Shown here in pieces: positions 53,208 to 61,738 of a DNA stretch of 64,000 nucleotides. Where the stretch lies: assembly GCF_000384295.1 (NCBI RefSeq), contig NZ_KB913037.1:9561508-9625507 (forward strand). The letters run 5' to 3'. The notes beneath the pieces are model-generated. The model did no database searches, was not told the DNA's origin, and saw only the letters and a program-made list of their open reading frames with translations. The translations under genes were made by a program, and so were the position numbers. Source of the stretch: Amycolatopsis balhimycina FH 1894. GTDB lineage: Bacteria; Actinomycetota; Actinomycetes; Mycobacteriales; Pseudonocardiaceae. Positions within the stretch are counted from its first letter, which is position 1; each line of letters begins with the position of its first letter.

Positions 53208-54708
53208 GTAACTGGTCAGGTCATGGAATTGCGGGCAGCCAGGGGTTTCCCTCGGCGAGTGTGACGAGGGTGTCGAAGAAGTGGTGGCCGTGTTTGGCTG
53301 CGGTGGATAGGTAGCTGCGTATGGCGCAGAACTGCCCGGCTCCGGCGAGGGTACGGAGGCAGCCGGAGATCTTCTGCCGCAGCTTGATCATGCGAATGTC
53401 ACGTTCGGAGCCGTTGTTGTCGGCGGGGATCCGCCAGTCGGTGGTGAAGCGGAGGTAGTCGTCTTGCCGGTTGATCAGTCTGCGGGCGAGTGCGTTGTGC
53501 TTGCACGCCAGCGCATCCACTCGATCGGCGGTCTGGGTGATCCCGACCTGGGCGGCGGAACGGTAGCGGCGGATCTGGATGGTCAGCGCGTCGGCATCCA
53601 CCGCGTCGGCACCGGCGGCGATCGCCTCGGCCACCAGGTGTTGCATCGCGACGAGCGCGTCAGCGACCTGGGTTGCCCAGCACCATGGGCTCTCCGGCGG
53701 CACGGTTTCGGTCACGGCCTGCAATTCGCGCAGCGCGTGGGCACAGCAGAGTTGATGGTCGGCATCGAGGTAGGTGTCATACGGTGCCCACGCGTCGTGC
53801 ACGGCGACCCCACGGAACCGACCGAGCACACCGGCGTCGTCGATACCCGCGCGGCCGCGTTTGGGGTGACACGTGATCAGGGTGTACTTCTCAGTGCGGG
53901 CGCAGTGCACCCAGTGCAGCGTCCCGGCGACGCGAAGCCCGGTCTCGTCGAACCCGGCCACTGCGGCCGCTGCAATCAGGTCACGCAGACGGGTCAGGAA
54001 GTCGGTCAACCCGTCGGCGGCGCGTGCGGTCATCGCTGCCACCGTGCCCTGCGAGATCGGGGTACCGAACAGCTCAGCCAACGCGGTCGCGGTGCGTTTC
54101 TTCGACAGGAACTGCCCGACATACAGATAGAGGACGATCGCGGTGATCCGCGGCCCGTACTGCACCGGCGCCGTCACCCCAGCCGGCGCTGCGCCGCAGG
54201 TGGTGGTCCCACACTCACAGCGGCGCGCGATGAGCTGGTGCTCGGTCACCCGCACCGTGATCGGCGGCAGATCGAACACCTGCCGCCGCTCCACCCCGAC
54301 CTCCGCCGCGAAGGCCAGATCCGCACCACAACCGGAACAAGGACCGGGCTCATGCCGCACTCGCTCATGCGGATCGGTGACCTGCGCCAGCGTCGACCCC
54401 GGATGCCCGGACTGCCCGCCCGGCTTGCGGCCGCTCCTGCGCCGCAACGACTTCGGCGCCGGCTTCACAAACGGCGAATCCGATGACGGTGGCTTCGACG
54501 AGTTCCGGCTGTTCTGCCCCAACTGCCGCCGGAGTTCAGCGTTCTCGGCCCGCAAAGCAGCGACCTCAACCCGCAACTCCTCGATCACCGCCGCCTGCCG
54601 CACCACCAGGGCGGCAAGCTCGTCATACGACGGACGCCCATCCCCGGCCTGCACAACAAGATCATCTCACGGGGGCAAACACACCCCGGAAACGACCTGA
54701 CCAGTTAC
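53208..54708 (-). mobile_element. Intact IS66-family element (1501 bp)
   Basis: The ends are perfect 15-bp inverted repeats: GTAACTGGTCAGGTC at 53208-53222 and its complement at 54694-54708. They are flanked by the 8-bp direct repeat GTGAGTGC. It has a single transposase gene without TnpA/TnpB helpers, as in the ISBst12-like group. Clean ends and an open frame indicate a recent insertion. Confidence 0.93.
53221..54654 (-). CDS. IS66-family transposase
   Basis: The 477-residue protein has an N-terminal leucine-zipper-like coiled coil (ELRVEVAALRAENAELRRQL), QNSRNSSKPPSSDSP and the RRSGRKPGGQSGHPG linker. A zinc-finger region follows (CSGCGADL, CECGTTTC), then a DDE core with GFDETGLRVAGTLHWVH (Asp), GVAVHDAWAPYD (Asp) and NNGSERDIRMIKLRQKISG (Glu). 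The frame is intact and spans nearly the whole element. Confidence 0.93.
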   Translation of the reverse strand: MQAGDGRPSYDELAALVVRQAAVIEELRVEVAALRAENAELRRQLGQNSRNSSKPPSSDSPFVKPAPKSLRRRSGRKPGGQSGHPGSTLAQVTDPHERVRHEPGPCSGCGADLAFAAEVGVERRQVFDLPPITVRVTEHQLIARRCECGTTTCGAAPAGVTAPVQYGPRITAIVLYLYVGQFLSKKRTATALAELFGTPISQGTVAAMTARAADGLTDFLTRLRDLIAAAAVAGFDETGLRVAGTLHWVHCARTEKYTLITCHPKRGRAGIDDAGVLGRFRGVAVHDAWAPYDTYLDADHQLCCAHALRELQAVTETVPPESPWCWATQVADALVAMQHLVAEAIAAGADAVDADALTIQIRRYRSAAQVGITQTADRVDALACKHNALARRLINRQDDYLRFTTDWRIPADNNGSERDIRMIKLRQKISGCLRTLAGAGQFCAIRSYLSTAAKHGHHFFDTLVTLAEGNPWLPAIP

Positions 54709-54716
54709 GTGAGTGC
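54709..54716. repeat. 8-bp target duplication of IS66, right copy
   Basis: GTGAGTGC, identical to 53200-53207. Confidence 0.9.
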
Positions 54717-54859
54717 AACAAATGCTGCAATCACGCTTGCCCACTCGTCTGCGTGACTCAATCCTTGTGACCATAGGAACGCGCCAATTCCCAAGCATAT
54801 GAGTGATCCGCCGAATCCGACAATCAATGTTTTCACTGGTGGTCGCATGTTATCAACTT

Positions 54860-56173
54860 TCAGCCGAAAGGGTTGGAGATGCCGTCGCCGGGACCCGGTA
54901 TCCGGAAAGTGTCCACCGCTGGCGGTGGCGGTGTTGGGTTGAGTTGCCCGTTGATATCCGCCAGGCCGCGCTGCGCGTCACTGAGTATGCTATTCAGCGA
55001 GGAGGTTGTTCTTAGTTTTGCCCGAGTTTCTTCTCCGACCGTTACGGCTGGAAGTCCGGATCCAAATATGCCATTACCTGTACATATGATCGGACTGTCG
55101 TGTATGGCGCTTGGCTTAAATTCACTGTGTTGGAGGATCTTCAGGCTGTCGATCTCTCTTGTTGACCGGGTGAGTGCTCGTGTGAAGTCCTTGTGTATTT
55201 CAGGTTCCCTTAGTGCGCGTGCCAACTGGGATGTAAGTTGTCCATTACTGCGCAGAAGTGCCGCCAGTGGTAACTTTCCCTTGGTGATGGTTATTCGTGA
55301 CTTGATTGGAATCCGCCTGTTGTCACCTTCTATGAGGACATTGCATTCAGTTATCTTTGTTCGCGCATTCGGTCGGGTGTGAACCGTTTTCCAGGGTTGG
55401 TCATCGTGCTGCGCGGAAAGTGGGAGGGTCTCTCGGAATCGGCGGTTCGCTGCGTCATCACTAGGATCGGCTACTAAGTCTCGCAAAGCGCCTAATGCTT
55501 TCGAGCTGAGTGAGCCTACCAATCCGTTCATGTCGATTTCTATTTTTTTTATCTTGTAGTGGAATTTCATGTCTAGCGTGATCGAATCGCCTATGGCGAG
55601 GACGTCGGTCGAGCGAATATCGATACTGCAGAAGCGGCGGCCATCGCGTATGCTGGGCGGAAGATTCTGTGCCGGCTCGACTGCCAGTGTGACGGAGAGT
55701 ATGGGCCCGTCATTTGAAAATTGCCCTGGCAGTGGAGTGGCCTCTGGATGGTTTGAACGGCGAACTTGTGCCGGGGCGTTGGTAGGCTGATTCACGCTGA
55801 AATTACCGGGATGCTTGGATCTCTCGCCTGATCTGTTGTAAGGCAGGCGAGGCTGCTCGTTGACCGGCTGAGGCTGCTCGCGTGTAGGCGTGCGTGGTTC
55901 GAGAGTCAGCTCGAAGTTAGCGACTCCAGATGTCCAACGCTGCGCCTGGGAGCTTTCTTGATACTGGTTGATGATCGTCCGATGGGGTAGATTCGGCGCA
56001 ACGTAAGGTGTGCGTTGCCTTGCAAGTCCGCTGGAGCGTCGGTTGCGGAGCTTCTGTGGAGCACCGAGTAGTGCTTCGAAGCCGCTGCGTAGGAGTTCAG
56101 CGGCCGTGCGCACGAGGATGATTGCGAACGACGTCGCAAGCCCTGCTGCAACGATCAAAGCGAACCACTGCAT
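54860..56173 (-). CDS. Membrane-anchored protein of unknown family (437 aa), AT-richer than neighbours
   Basis: ATG 56173 has a perfect AGGAGG upstream and opens with a membrane helix (WFALIVAAGLATSFAIILV). A basic, Pro/Gln-rich linker (residues ~45-150) and a soluble C-terminal half follow. The latter contains SIDIRSTDVLAIGDSITLDM, FHYKIKKIEIDMNGL and a Pro-rich tail NPTPPPPAV. Base composition is clearly less GC-rich than the flanking transfer genes, a sign of separate origin. It is followed by the small two-helix protein (split by IS66). No family was recognised; an accessory or defence function is only a guess from context. Confidence 0.6.
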   Translation of the reverse strand: MQWFALIVAAGLATSFAIILVRTAAELLRSGFEALLGAPQKLRNRRSSGLARQRTPYVAPNLPHRTIINQYQESSQAQRWTSGVANFELTLEPRTPTREQPQPVNEQPRLPYNRSGERSKHPGNFSVNQPTNAPAQVRRSNHPEATPLPGQFSNDGPILSVTLAVEPAQNLPPSIRDGRRFCSIDIRSTDVLAIGDSITLDMKFHYKIKKIEIDMNGLVGSLSSKALGALRDLVADPSDDAANRRFRETLPLSAQHDDQPWKTVHTRPNARTKITECNVLIEGDNRRIPIKSRITITKGKLPLAALLRSNGQLTSQLARALREPEIHKDFTRALTRSTREIDSLKILQHSEFKPSAIHDSPIICTGNGIFGSGLPAVTVGEETRAKLRTTSSLNSILSDAQRGLADINGQLNPTPPPPAVDTFRIPGPGDGISNPFG

Positions 56174-56511
56174 CGTCTGCTCCTCCTGCTCGGAGCTTCC
56201 CAGGATGCGCTTCGTCGCGGCGGTGTGGCAAGCCGGACGCTGGTAGCAGCTGTGATCGGTGGGCACTGTGCTGCCGAAGTCGACCGTCGACGTATCGGAG
56301 GTTACCGCTGGCCGACATGTCTGGTCTCATGGAGCAAGTCGGAAGGCAGGGCAGCACGGTAGAGACCCGTGGCGGTGGTGTGATCGTTGGGTGCGGCGTT
56401 GGCAGAGCGTTCGCGAGCGCCGGACTGCGATGGTCTCGACGAGGTCAGACAGCAGTTTTGGGGTTGGCTCCGAATGCCGACATGTTCCCCGGTACGCATG
56501 GCCGCCAGGTC

Positions 56512-56985
56512 ATGCTGGGGAACAGCGCGCCGAAGGCGCTCCGTCTGGGCGAGGTCCTCACGAGCGGCGCGTTCTGGTGGGTGACCACCGCCGCGGTCGC
56601 GATCCTGATCGCGGTCTTCGTCCTCCACCGACACCTTCGTTCCCACCACCTCCGCTCCCGTGTCCGGTTCGAGCTGCTGCCGACGGCGACGTTCGATCCG
56701 TCGCCACAAGCCGTGCAGGCGTTTGCCCATCAGCTGGGGCGGGTGCGGCCGGTGCGTGGGTGGGTGCCGAAGTCGGTGGTGGGGGTGCGGATTCGGTTCG
56801 GTACGGATCCGGAGTTCGGGAAGATGGTGATGAGCGTGGAGGGGCGCGAGTCCGTGACCGGTGTGCTCAACAAGCTCGTTTACCCCGACGTCGAGATCCG
56901 GCGGGCGACGACGTCCGAGGGTGAAGTGTCCTGCGTCGGCGGCGAGGGCGATGTCTCCTCGCCGCCGACGGGACGACAGCGGTGA
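56512..56985 (+). CDS. N-terminal part of the conjugative coupling protein (separate ORF)
   Basis: The 157-residue ORF has a membrane helix (GAFWWVTTAAVAILIAVFVL) and a domain with RFELLPTATFDPSPQAVQAF, VRIRFGTDPEFGKMVMSVEG and VTGVLNKLVYPDVEIR. In related actinomycete elements this N-terminal region appears to be continuous with the ATPase encoded 600 bp downstream. Here it ends after a divergent tail (EGEVSCVGGEGDVSSPP), and lsr2 on the other strand lies between the parts. ATG 56512 is one of several in-frame starts (56482 also possible). It might act in trans with the ATPase half, or be dead. Confidence 0.55.
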   Translation: MLGNSAPKALRLGEVLTSGAFWWVTTAAVAILIAVFVLHRHLRSHHLRSRVRFELLPTATFDPSPQAVQAFAHQLGRVRPVRGWVPKSVVGVRIRFGTDPEFGKMVMSVEGRESVTGVLNKLVYPDVEIRRATTSEGEVSCVGGEGDVSSPPTGRQR

Positions 56986-57021
56986 TCTCTCCCCAGTGAT
57001 CTCCTGTCCATCGTGGCCAGG

Positions 57022-57420
57022 TCAGGCAGCGGCCTTCTTGCGCGAAGAACGCTTCCGCGGGGCCGGCGCCTCGGCTTCGGCGACCTGGGCCTGCTCGTAG
57101 GCGGAGACCACTTCGGAGGAGAGACGTCCCCGCTCGGACACCTCGTAGCCGTTCGCGTTGGCCCAGGCGCGGATCTGCTGGTTGCGCTCACGGTCGGACG
57201 CGTTGGTGGTGGTCGACTGGCCGGTGGCGACGCGCACCTTCCGGCCGCCGATACGGCGGCCGGCGCCGATGAAGCGGGCCAGTTCGTCGCGCAGGGCGGC
57301 GGCGTTGTCGTCGGAGAGGTCGATTTCGTAGGTCACCCCGTCGAGACCGAACTGCACAGTCTGGGCGGCGGTGCTGCCGTCGATGTCGTCGAGGATCTCG
57401 ACGAGGACTTTCTGGGCCAT
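57022..57420 (-). CDS. lsr2: Lsr2-family nucleoid-associated protein
   Basis: The 132-residue protein shows the Lsr2 plan: an N-terminal dimerisation domain (AQKVLVEILDDIDGSTAAQT, VQFGLDGVTYEIDLSDDNAA) and a C-terminal DNA-binding domain with IRAWANANGYEVSERGRLSS, where the RGR loop enters the AT-rich minor groove. A Lys/Arg-rich tail follows. Lsr2 silences horizontally acquired AT-rich DNA. This copy is on the element itself, opposite to the transfer genes, with its own ~150-bp AT-richer upstream region (57424-57570). Confidence 0.92.
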   Translation of the reverse strand: MAQKVLVEILDDIDGSTAAQTVQFGLDGVTYEIDLSDDNAAALRDELARFIGAGRRIGGRKVRVATGQSTTTNASDRERNQQIRAWANANGYEVSERGRLSSEVVSAYEQAQVAEAEAPAPRKRSSRKKAAA

Positions 57421-57588
57421 TGAATGCTCCTCGGGTGGATGTGCGTCCAGGAACACCTGCAAGTTGCAGATTCTGCGATGTTCTGTCAGTGAGTGTATCC
57501 ATACGTCAGCCGGAAAGGAAAAGTCACCCCCGTGCTCGGCTGCATCAAAACCGCTTCGACCTCCCATGACTGATGACGTAAACCGTTC

Positions 57589-59781
57589 GTGGGAGGAGAA
57601 CCCGCCGTGCATCGTCAGCCATCCTCGCCGGACGTTCACGTGGCGCGAGCCGAGCTCGTGCTGGCGCGACCTGCGCACCTTCCCGTGGCTGCCTTGCCTA
57701 TCCGTCCGGACGATCCACTTCAGACACTGGCGAACGCGCTCGGTGACGTTCGCGTCGACCTTGGTGAATCGGTGCAGGTCTGCCTTGATCTGATCCCGTT
57801 GACGCCGGCGCGTATCCGGCACCTCGCTCGTCGGGCCATGCCGCATTCTGGTGGAAATGGTGTGAGGCCGTTCGGCGTAGTCGCCGACGTTGCAGTGGAA
57901 CTGCTCGGCGAGTTCCTACCCATCGCTCGCTCGCAGGTCGGTGGGCGTTCCCGGAATGTGACACCTTCGCCTCAACGAGTGAAGAACAAGTTCGTGACCG
58001 ATGAGCCGGTTTTCGCCATCCAGGTTCTGATCCGCTGTGTCTCGGAAATCCCGGGCCGGGCGCAGGCCCACCTGCGCAGCGTCATCGGCGCGTTCGACAT
58101 CTTCCGAGGTGAGAACTACTGGCGGGTCCGTGGCCCGCGAGTCCTCGGCTGGCACTTCGGTGCGGACACCGCGGGAGTGCGTTGGCTGTTCGACCGGCGC
58201 TTCCGGACGGGGCTGGCGAAGCCGCGGCCGAGTTCGTTGGTCACGACCAGCGAACTCGCGGGCCTGCTGAAGCCGCCGTCAGGCCGGTGCCAGTCGCCGG
58301 CGATCGCGCGTAGCCGCGGCTGGGTGCTCCCCGCGCCGCGCGAGGTCCCGACCTACCGGCCGGGAACGGGGCTGGTGCGGCTGGGGTACGTCACCGACGT
58401 CAACGGCGACGAGCGCCTGGTCGGTGTGCCCTTGCGCGAGCTGCTCTTCTCCGCGCGCTTCGGCAAGGCCGGGTTCGGGAAGACCGAGGAGGCCTTGGCC
58501 CAGGCCATTGAGATCGCCCGGCTCGGCGGCGGGGTCTGGTTCCTCGATCCCCACGCCGACGGCTGGAAACGCGCCAAGCCCTACCTCTCCGATCCCGCGT
58601 TGCGGGCGCGGCTGTGGGAGGTCAACCTCGACGTGCGTGGTCGGGGCAAGCGTCTGCCGGGCTGGAACCCGCTGAGCATGCAGGGCTTCACCGAGTCCGA
58701 CATCGAGGACCGCGTCGACGCGGTCGTCACATCGTTCGCCGCGGCCCTGGGCTGGGGTGACGCGGCGCCGCGGGCGAAGTCGATCCTCACCAAAGCCTGC
58801 GAGGCGCTCTGCTACCTCGCGATGCGGCTCCCGGCCGACTGCGCGCCGACGATCTTCCAGATCCCGACTCTGCTGGACGACGAGACCTGGCGGGAATCGA
58901 TCCTGCCGGCGCTCAAGCCCAGCGTGCGCCGGTACTGGACCGACTCGTTCCCGAAGCTGGCCCCGGACGCGACCACCGTGGTCACCAACATCATCAACCG
59001 GCTGCGGACCAGCCCGACGCTCTCGGCGTTCCTCGGCTCGTCGATGACGACCTACGACGTGCGGCGGGCGATGGACACCGGGCGGATCGTGTTCGTCTGC
59101 ACCACCGGCACCGGCGAGACGAACAAGCTGATCACCTCGTTCATGATCTACGACCTGTTCCGCGCCGGCCGGTCGCGCGCGGATACGCCGGTCGAGCAGC
59201 GGCGCAGGTGCGACGCGTTCGTCGACGAGCTGCCCGCGGTCGACGGCGCCTCGCGCGGCTACCTCGCGGCGATCCTCGAGCAGCTGCGCAAGTACCGGGT
59301 TGCGCTGCATGCGATGAACCAGATGCCCGACCGGCTCGCCGCGGAGACGCGGCGGGCGTTGCTGCAGAACCAGTCGCTGCTGATGACGTCGGCCGCCGCG
59401 ATCGACGGCGCCCGTACCGTGGCCCGCGAGTTCGGTGGCCTGGTGCAGCCGGCGACGGTCACCGAGCTGGAGCAGTTTCACCATGTCGTCACCGTGACCC
59501 TCGGCGGGCAGCGCACTACGCCGTTCAAGATCCGCGGGCTGCACGTCGACGACGAGTTCGCCGAGCACTTCCACCCCGAGTGGAACAACGACGTCGACCA
59601 GGCCCTCGACGCCAACCTCGCCCGCCGTCCGATCGGTGAGGTCCTCGACGAGCTCGAGGACCTGGACGACCGGATCCTCGCCGCCCTGCAGGCCGAGCGG
59701 CCGGCCCCGCAACCGCGCCGCGGACGTCCGCCGACGCGGGGCAGCGGCGCCGGCATCGACCTGACCTCGAACGTGGAGTGA
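57589..59781 (+). CDS. Conjugative coupling/transfer ATPase (VirD4/TraG-like), N terminus separate
   Basis: The 730-residue frame carries the motor: Walker A FGKAGFGKTEEALAQA, GGGVWFLDPHADGWKRAK and Walker B-like RRCDAFVDELPAVDG. LEQLRKYRVALHAMNQMPDR follows, then the C-terminal TVTLGGQRTTPFKIRGLHVD. Coupling proteins bring the DNA substrate to the T4SS. The N-terminal domain and membrane anchor seem to be on the ORF at 56512. Upstream of 57589 an in-frame TGA (57565-57570 region) closes the frame, so the split is real. The replication-relaxation gene overlaps its end (GTGA). Confidence 0.82.
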   Translation: MGGEPAVHRQPSSPDVHVARAELVLARPAHLPVAALPIRPDDPLQTLANALGDVRVDLGESVQVCLDLIPLTPARIRHLARRAMPHSGGNGVRPFGVVADVAVELLGEFLPIARSQVGGRSRNVTPSPQRVKNKFVTDEPVFAIQVLIRCVSEIPGRAQAHLRSVIGAFDIFRGENYWRVRGPRVLGWHFGADTAGVRWLFDRRFRTGLAKPRPSSLVTTSELAGLLKPPSGRCQSPAIARSRGWVLPAPREVPTYRPGTGLVRLGYVTDVNGDERLVGVPLRELLFSARFGKAGFGKTEEALAQAIEIARLGGGVWFLDPHADGWKRAKPYLSDPALRARLWEVNLDVRGRGKRLPGWNPLSMQGFTESDIEDRVDAVVTSFAAALGWGDAAPRAKSILTKACEALCYLAMRLPADCAPTIFQIPTLLDDETWRESILPALKPSVRRYWTDSFPKLAPDATTVVTNIINRLRTSPTLSAFLGSSMTTYDVRRAMDTGRIVFVCTTGTGETNKLITSFMIYDLFRAGRSRADTPVEQRRRCDAFVDELPAVDGASRGYLAAILEQLRKYRVALHAMNQMPDRLAAETRRALLQNQSLLMTSAAAIDGARTVAREFGGLVQPATVTELEQFHHVVTVTLGGQRTTPFKIRGLHVDDEFAEHFHPEWNNDVDQALDANLARRPIGEVLDELEDLDDRILAALQAERPAPQPRRGRPPTRGSGAGIDLTSNVE

Positions 59782-60641
59782 TCACCGTGGATGTCCTCCA
59801 ACGCGAGGCTTTGACCGTCCTCTACTGGCACCGGCTGATGTCCACGGAGCAAGTCCGGCGGCTGGTGGCCCCGGCGCTATCCCCGGTCACCGTCCGCGCA
59901 AAGCTCGCCGACCTGCGCCGAGCCGGGCTGGCGGACCGCATTACGCGAGAGCACCGCCCCCGCACCTGGCACGTCACCCCGGTCGGCGCCGAGGCCGTCG
60001 AGGCGGCCGGGACGGTCGATGCCCGCGCCTATCGGCTGCCGGGCACCCTGGTCGCGCATCTGCTGCAGGAGCACACCCTCGACGTTGTCGAGACCGGTCT
60101 CGCTTTCGTCGAGACGGCTCGACGGCGCGGTGACGAGTGCGGACCCTTGTCCTGGACGCCGGAGGTCGCCCACCAGTTCCGCGATCGCGCGGGAGATCGG
60201 CGCGGCGTCGTGATCGCCGATGCCGTCCTGCAGTACGTGCTCGAGGAGGCTGGCCGGCGGTCTCAGCGGACGTTGTTCGTGGAGCTGGACCGGGCGACGA
60301 TGCCGGTCGCTCGGCTGGCTCGCAAGCTTGTCGGCTACATCCGCTACCACGACCACGCCCCAGCCGGGGCAGGTCGGAAGCCGGTATGGCGGGAGCGGTA
60401 TCCCCGGTTCCCGCGGGTCGTGATCGTCCTCTCCGGTGCTGAGCAGCCGGCGCTCGAGCGCCGGCTCGCCGACCTGCGCGCCCATGCCCAGGCCATGCCC
60501 TTGGTGAGCACGGCCGCGGGACGAGTCGACATGATCGCGACGACCTTGCCCCACCTCGTGGGGAGTGGACCGCTGGAGCCCGTGGCCATGCCGCTGCTCG
60601 GCGACCCGCGGTGGGTCAGCGTGTTCGGCAGGCTGGCATGA
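59778..60641 (+). CDS. Replication-relaxation (MobC-like) winged-helix protein
   Basis: The 287-residue protein begins with a winged-helix motif (EALTVLYWHRLMSTEQVRRL, VTVRAKLADLRRAGLADRIT). The PF13814-type core follows: GTLVAHLLQEHTLDVVETGL, WTPEVAHQFRDRAG, VVIADAVLQYV, LFVELDRATMP and KLVGYIRYHDHAP. The Glu/Asp-Lys pattern of the core recalls a restriction-like fold. In mobile elements this family helps load or relax the origin of transfer. Its GTG start lies within the stop of the coupling ATPase. Confidence 0.82.
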   Translation: MITVDVLQREALTVLYWHRLMSTEQVRRLVAPALSPVTVRAKLADLRRAGLADRITREHRPRTWHVTPVGAEAVEAAGTVDARAYRLPGTLVAHLLQEHTLDVVETGLAFVETARRRGDECGPLSWTPEVAHQFRDRAGDRRGVVIADAVLQYVLEEAGRRSQRTLFVELDRATMPVARLARKLVGYIRYHDHAPAGAGRKPVWRERYPRFPRVVIVLSGAEQPALERRLADLRAHAQAMPLVSTAAGRVDMIATTLPHLVGSGPLEPVAMPLLGDPRWVSVFGRLA

Positions 60642-61738
60642 CCGAGGTCGTGGCACAGTTCGGGCTGTCACCGCGGCTGCGGCAACGTCGATTCGCGCTG
60701 CTGCCTCTGCGCGGCGAGGGCACGCCCTTCACCGAGTTGCAGGGCCGACTCCCTGGCGACGCCACGACGCCGGCAGACCTCGCGGACCTGATCTCCTCCA
60801 TCGCCAGCGTCGGAGTCCTGCAGCCGGTGCTGGTCGAGGAGATCGACCCGGGCGACGGGACGCATCCGGCGATGAAGCTGGCCGCGGGGGAGCGGCGGCT
60901 GCGCGCGTGCCGGTGGGGCGCGGTCAACCGGCCGGACAACCCGCACTTCGCCGCGCTGCCCGCCGTGGTCTGCCCAGGGCCGCTGTCGGACGAGGAACGC
61001 AGGATCTGGCAGCTGGTCGAGAACCTCGCCCGGGAGAGCCTGCGGCCGGGCGAGCTCGCCGCCGCCCTGGTGCTCGACCGCTGTGCCGTCCTGCTGGGCA
61101 AGCTGCTGGCGGGCGGCCACGCCGTGCCGGCCGAGGTCTACGCCATCGACGACCCGATCGCACGCTTCGCCGCGATGGAACGCATCCGCGGCAGCGACAA
61201 GCAGTGCGCGGCGCCGTGGGCGGAAGTCCTGAGCCGGCTCGGCCTGCAGCTGAGCCCGCGCAAGGCCCGCGAACTGGTCCGGGCGTTCGCCGAGATGCCC
61301 CGCGAGGTCGCCGAGGAGATGGACGAGGCGAAGGTGTCCCTGCACACTCGTATCCGGTTCGTCGAGCTGCGCCGCGGACGGGAGCAAGCCGCCCAGGACA
61401 TCTGGGCCGCAGTCAAGAACACCGGCCGGACCAGGCTGCTCCCGTCCGCGCTCGCCGCGGCCACAGCTGACGAAGATCTGACCGCGGAGCAAGCCCTGGT
61501 CGAAGCCGAGCGCGTCCAGGAGCAGGCCGACGCTGCGCGCGCCGACAAGCTCCGCGCCAAGCCTGAGGCGCAGGTCGCCGCAGTCGACGCCCGGCTCGTC
61601 GAGCGCGCTCTCGCTGCCCTCCGCCAGCTGCTTCTCGCGCTGGTCCAGGGCGCCGAGCTGGGGGAGCACGACCGCGGCTCGGTCGCGCTGCTGCTCGATC
61701 AGCTCGGCGACGTCATCCACAAGGGAGGGGACGCGTGA
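60638..61738 (+). CDS. ParB-like nuclease-domain protein
   Basis: The 366-residue protein has a ParB N-terminal domain: LADLISSIASVGVLQPVLVE, MKLAAGERRLRACRWGAV and the box II-like QLVENLARESLRPGELAAAL. A helical DNA-binding part (SRLGLQLSPRKARELVRAFA) and a coiled C-terminal region follow. No ParA lies alongside, so a partition role is uncertain; plasmid-borne ParB-like proteins can also regulate transcription. ATG 60638 overlaps the upstream stop (ATGA), and the longer frame from 60611 is unsupported. Confidence 0.8.
   Translation: MTEVVAQFGLSPRLRQRRFALLPLRGEGTPFTELQGRLPGDATTPADLADLISSIASVGVLQPVLVEEIDPGDGTHPAMKLAAGERRLRACRWGAVNRPDNPHFAALPAVVCPGPLSDEERRIWQLVENLARESLRPGELAAALVLDRCAVLLGKLLAGGHAVPAEVYAIDDPIARFAAMERIRGSDKQCAAPWAEVLSRLGLQLSPRKARELVRAFAEMPREVAEEMDEAKVSLHTRIRFVELRRGREQAAQDIWAAVKNTGRTRLLPSALAAATADEDLTAEQALVEAERVQEQADAARADKLRAKPEAQVAAVDARLVERALAALRQLLLALVQGAELGEHDRGSVALLLDQLGDVIHKGGDA

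Larger units (their letters stand above)
53034..54848 (-). pseudogene. Small membrane protein gene (101 aa) split by IS66
   Basis: ATG 54848 opens RPPVKTLIVGFGGSLICLGI, GAFLWSQGLSHADEWASVI and AAFVALT, then meets IS66. Removing the IS and one 8-bp target copy restores the frame: TSVTAMTRWTHAREKHLGLA, through GFSIMPIVIRHKH, to TAG (53034-53036 on the plus strand). The rebuilt protein has 101 residues and two membrane helices. It starts 12 bp after the 437-residue gene, so both formed an operon. Its stop shares a CTAG with the NlpC gene stop, the IS630 target. Confidence 0.72.
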
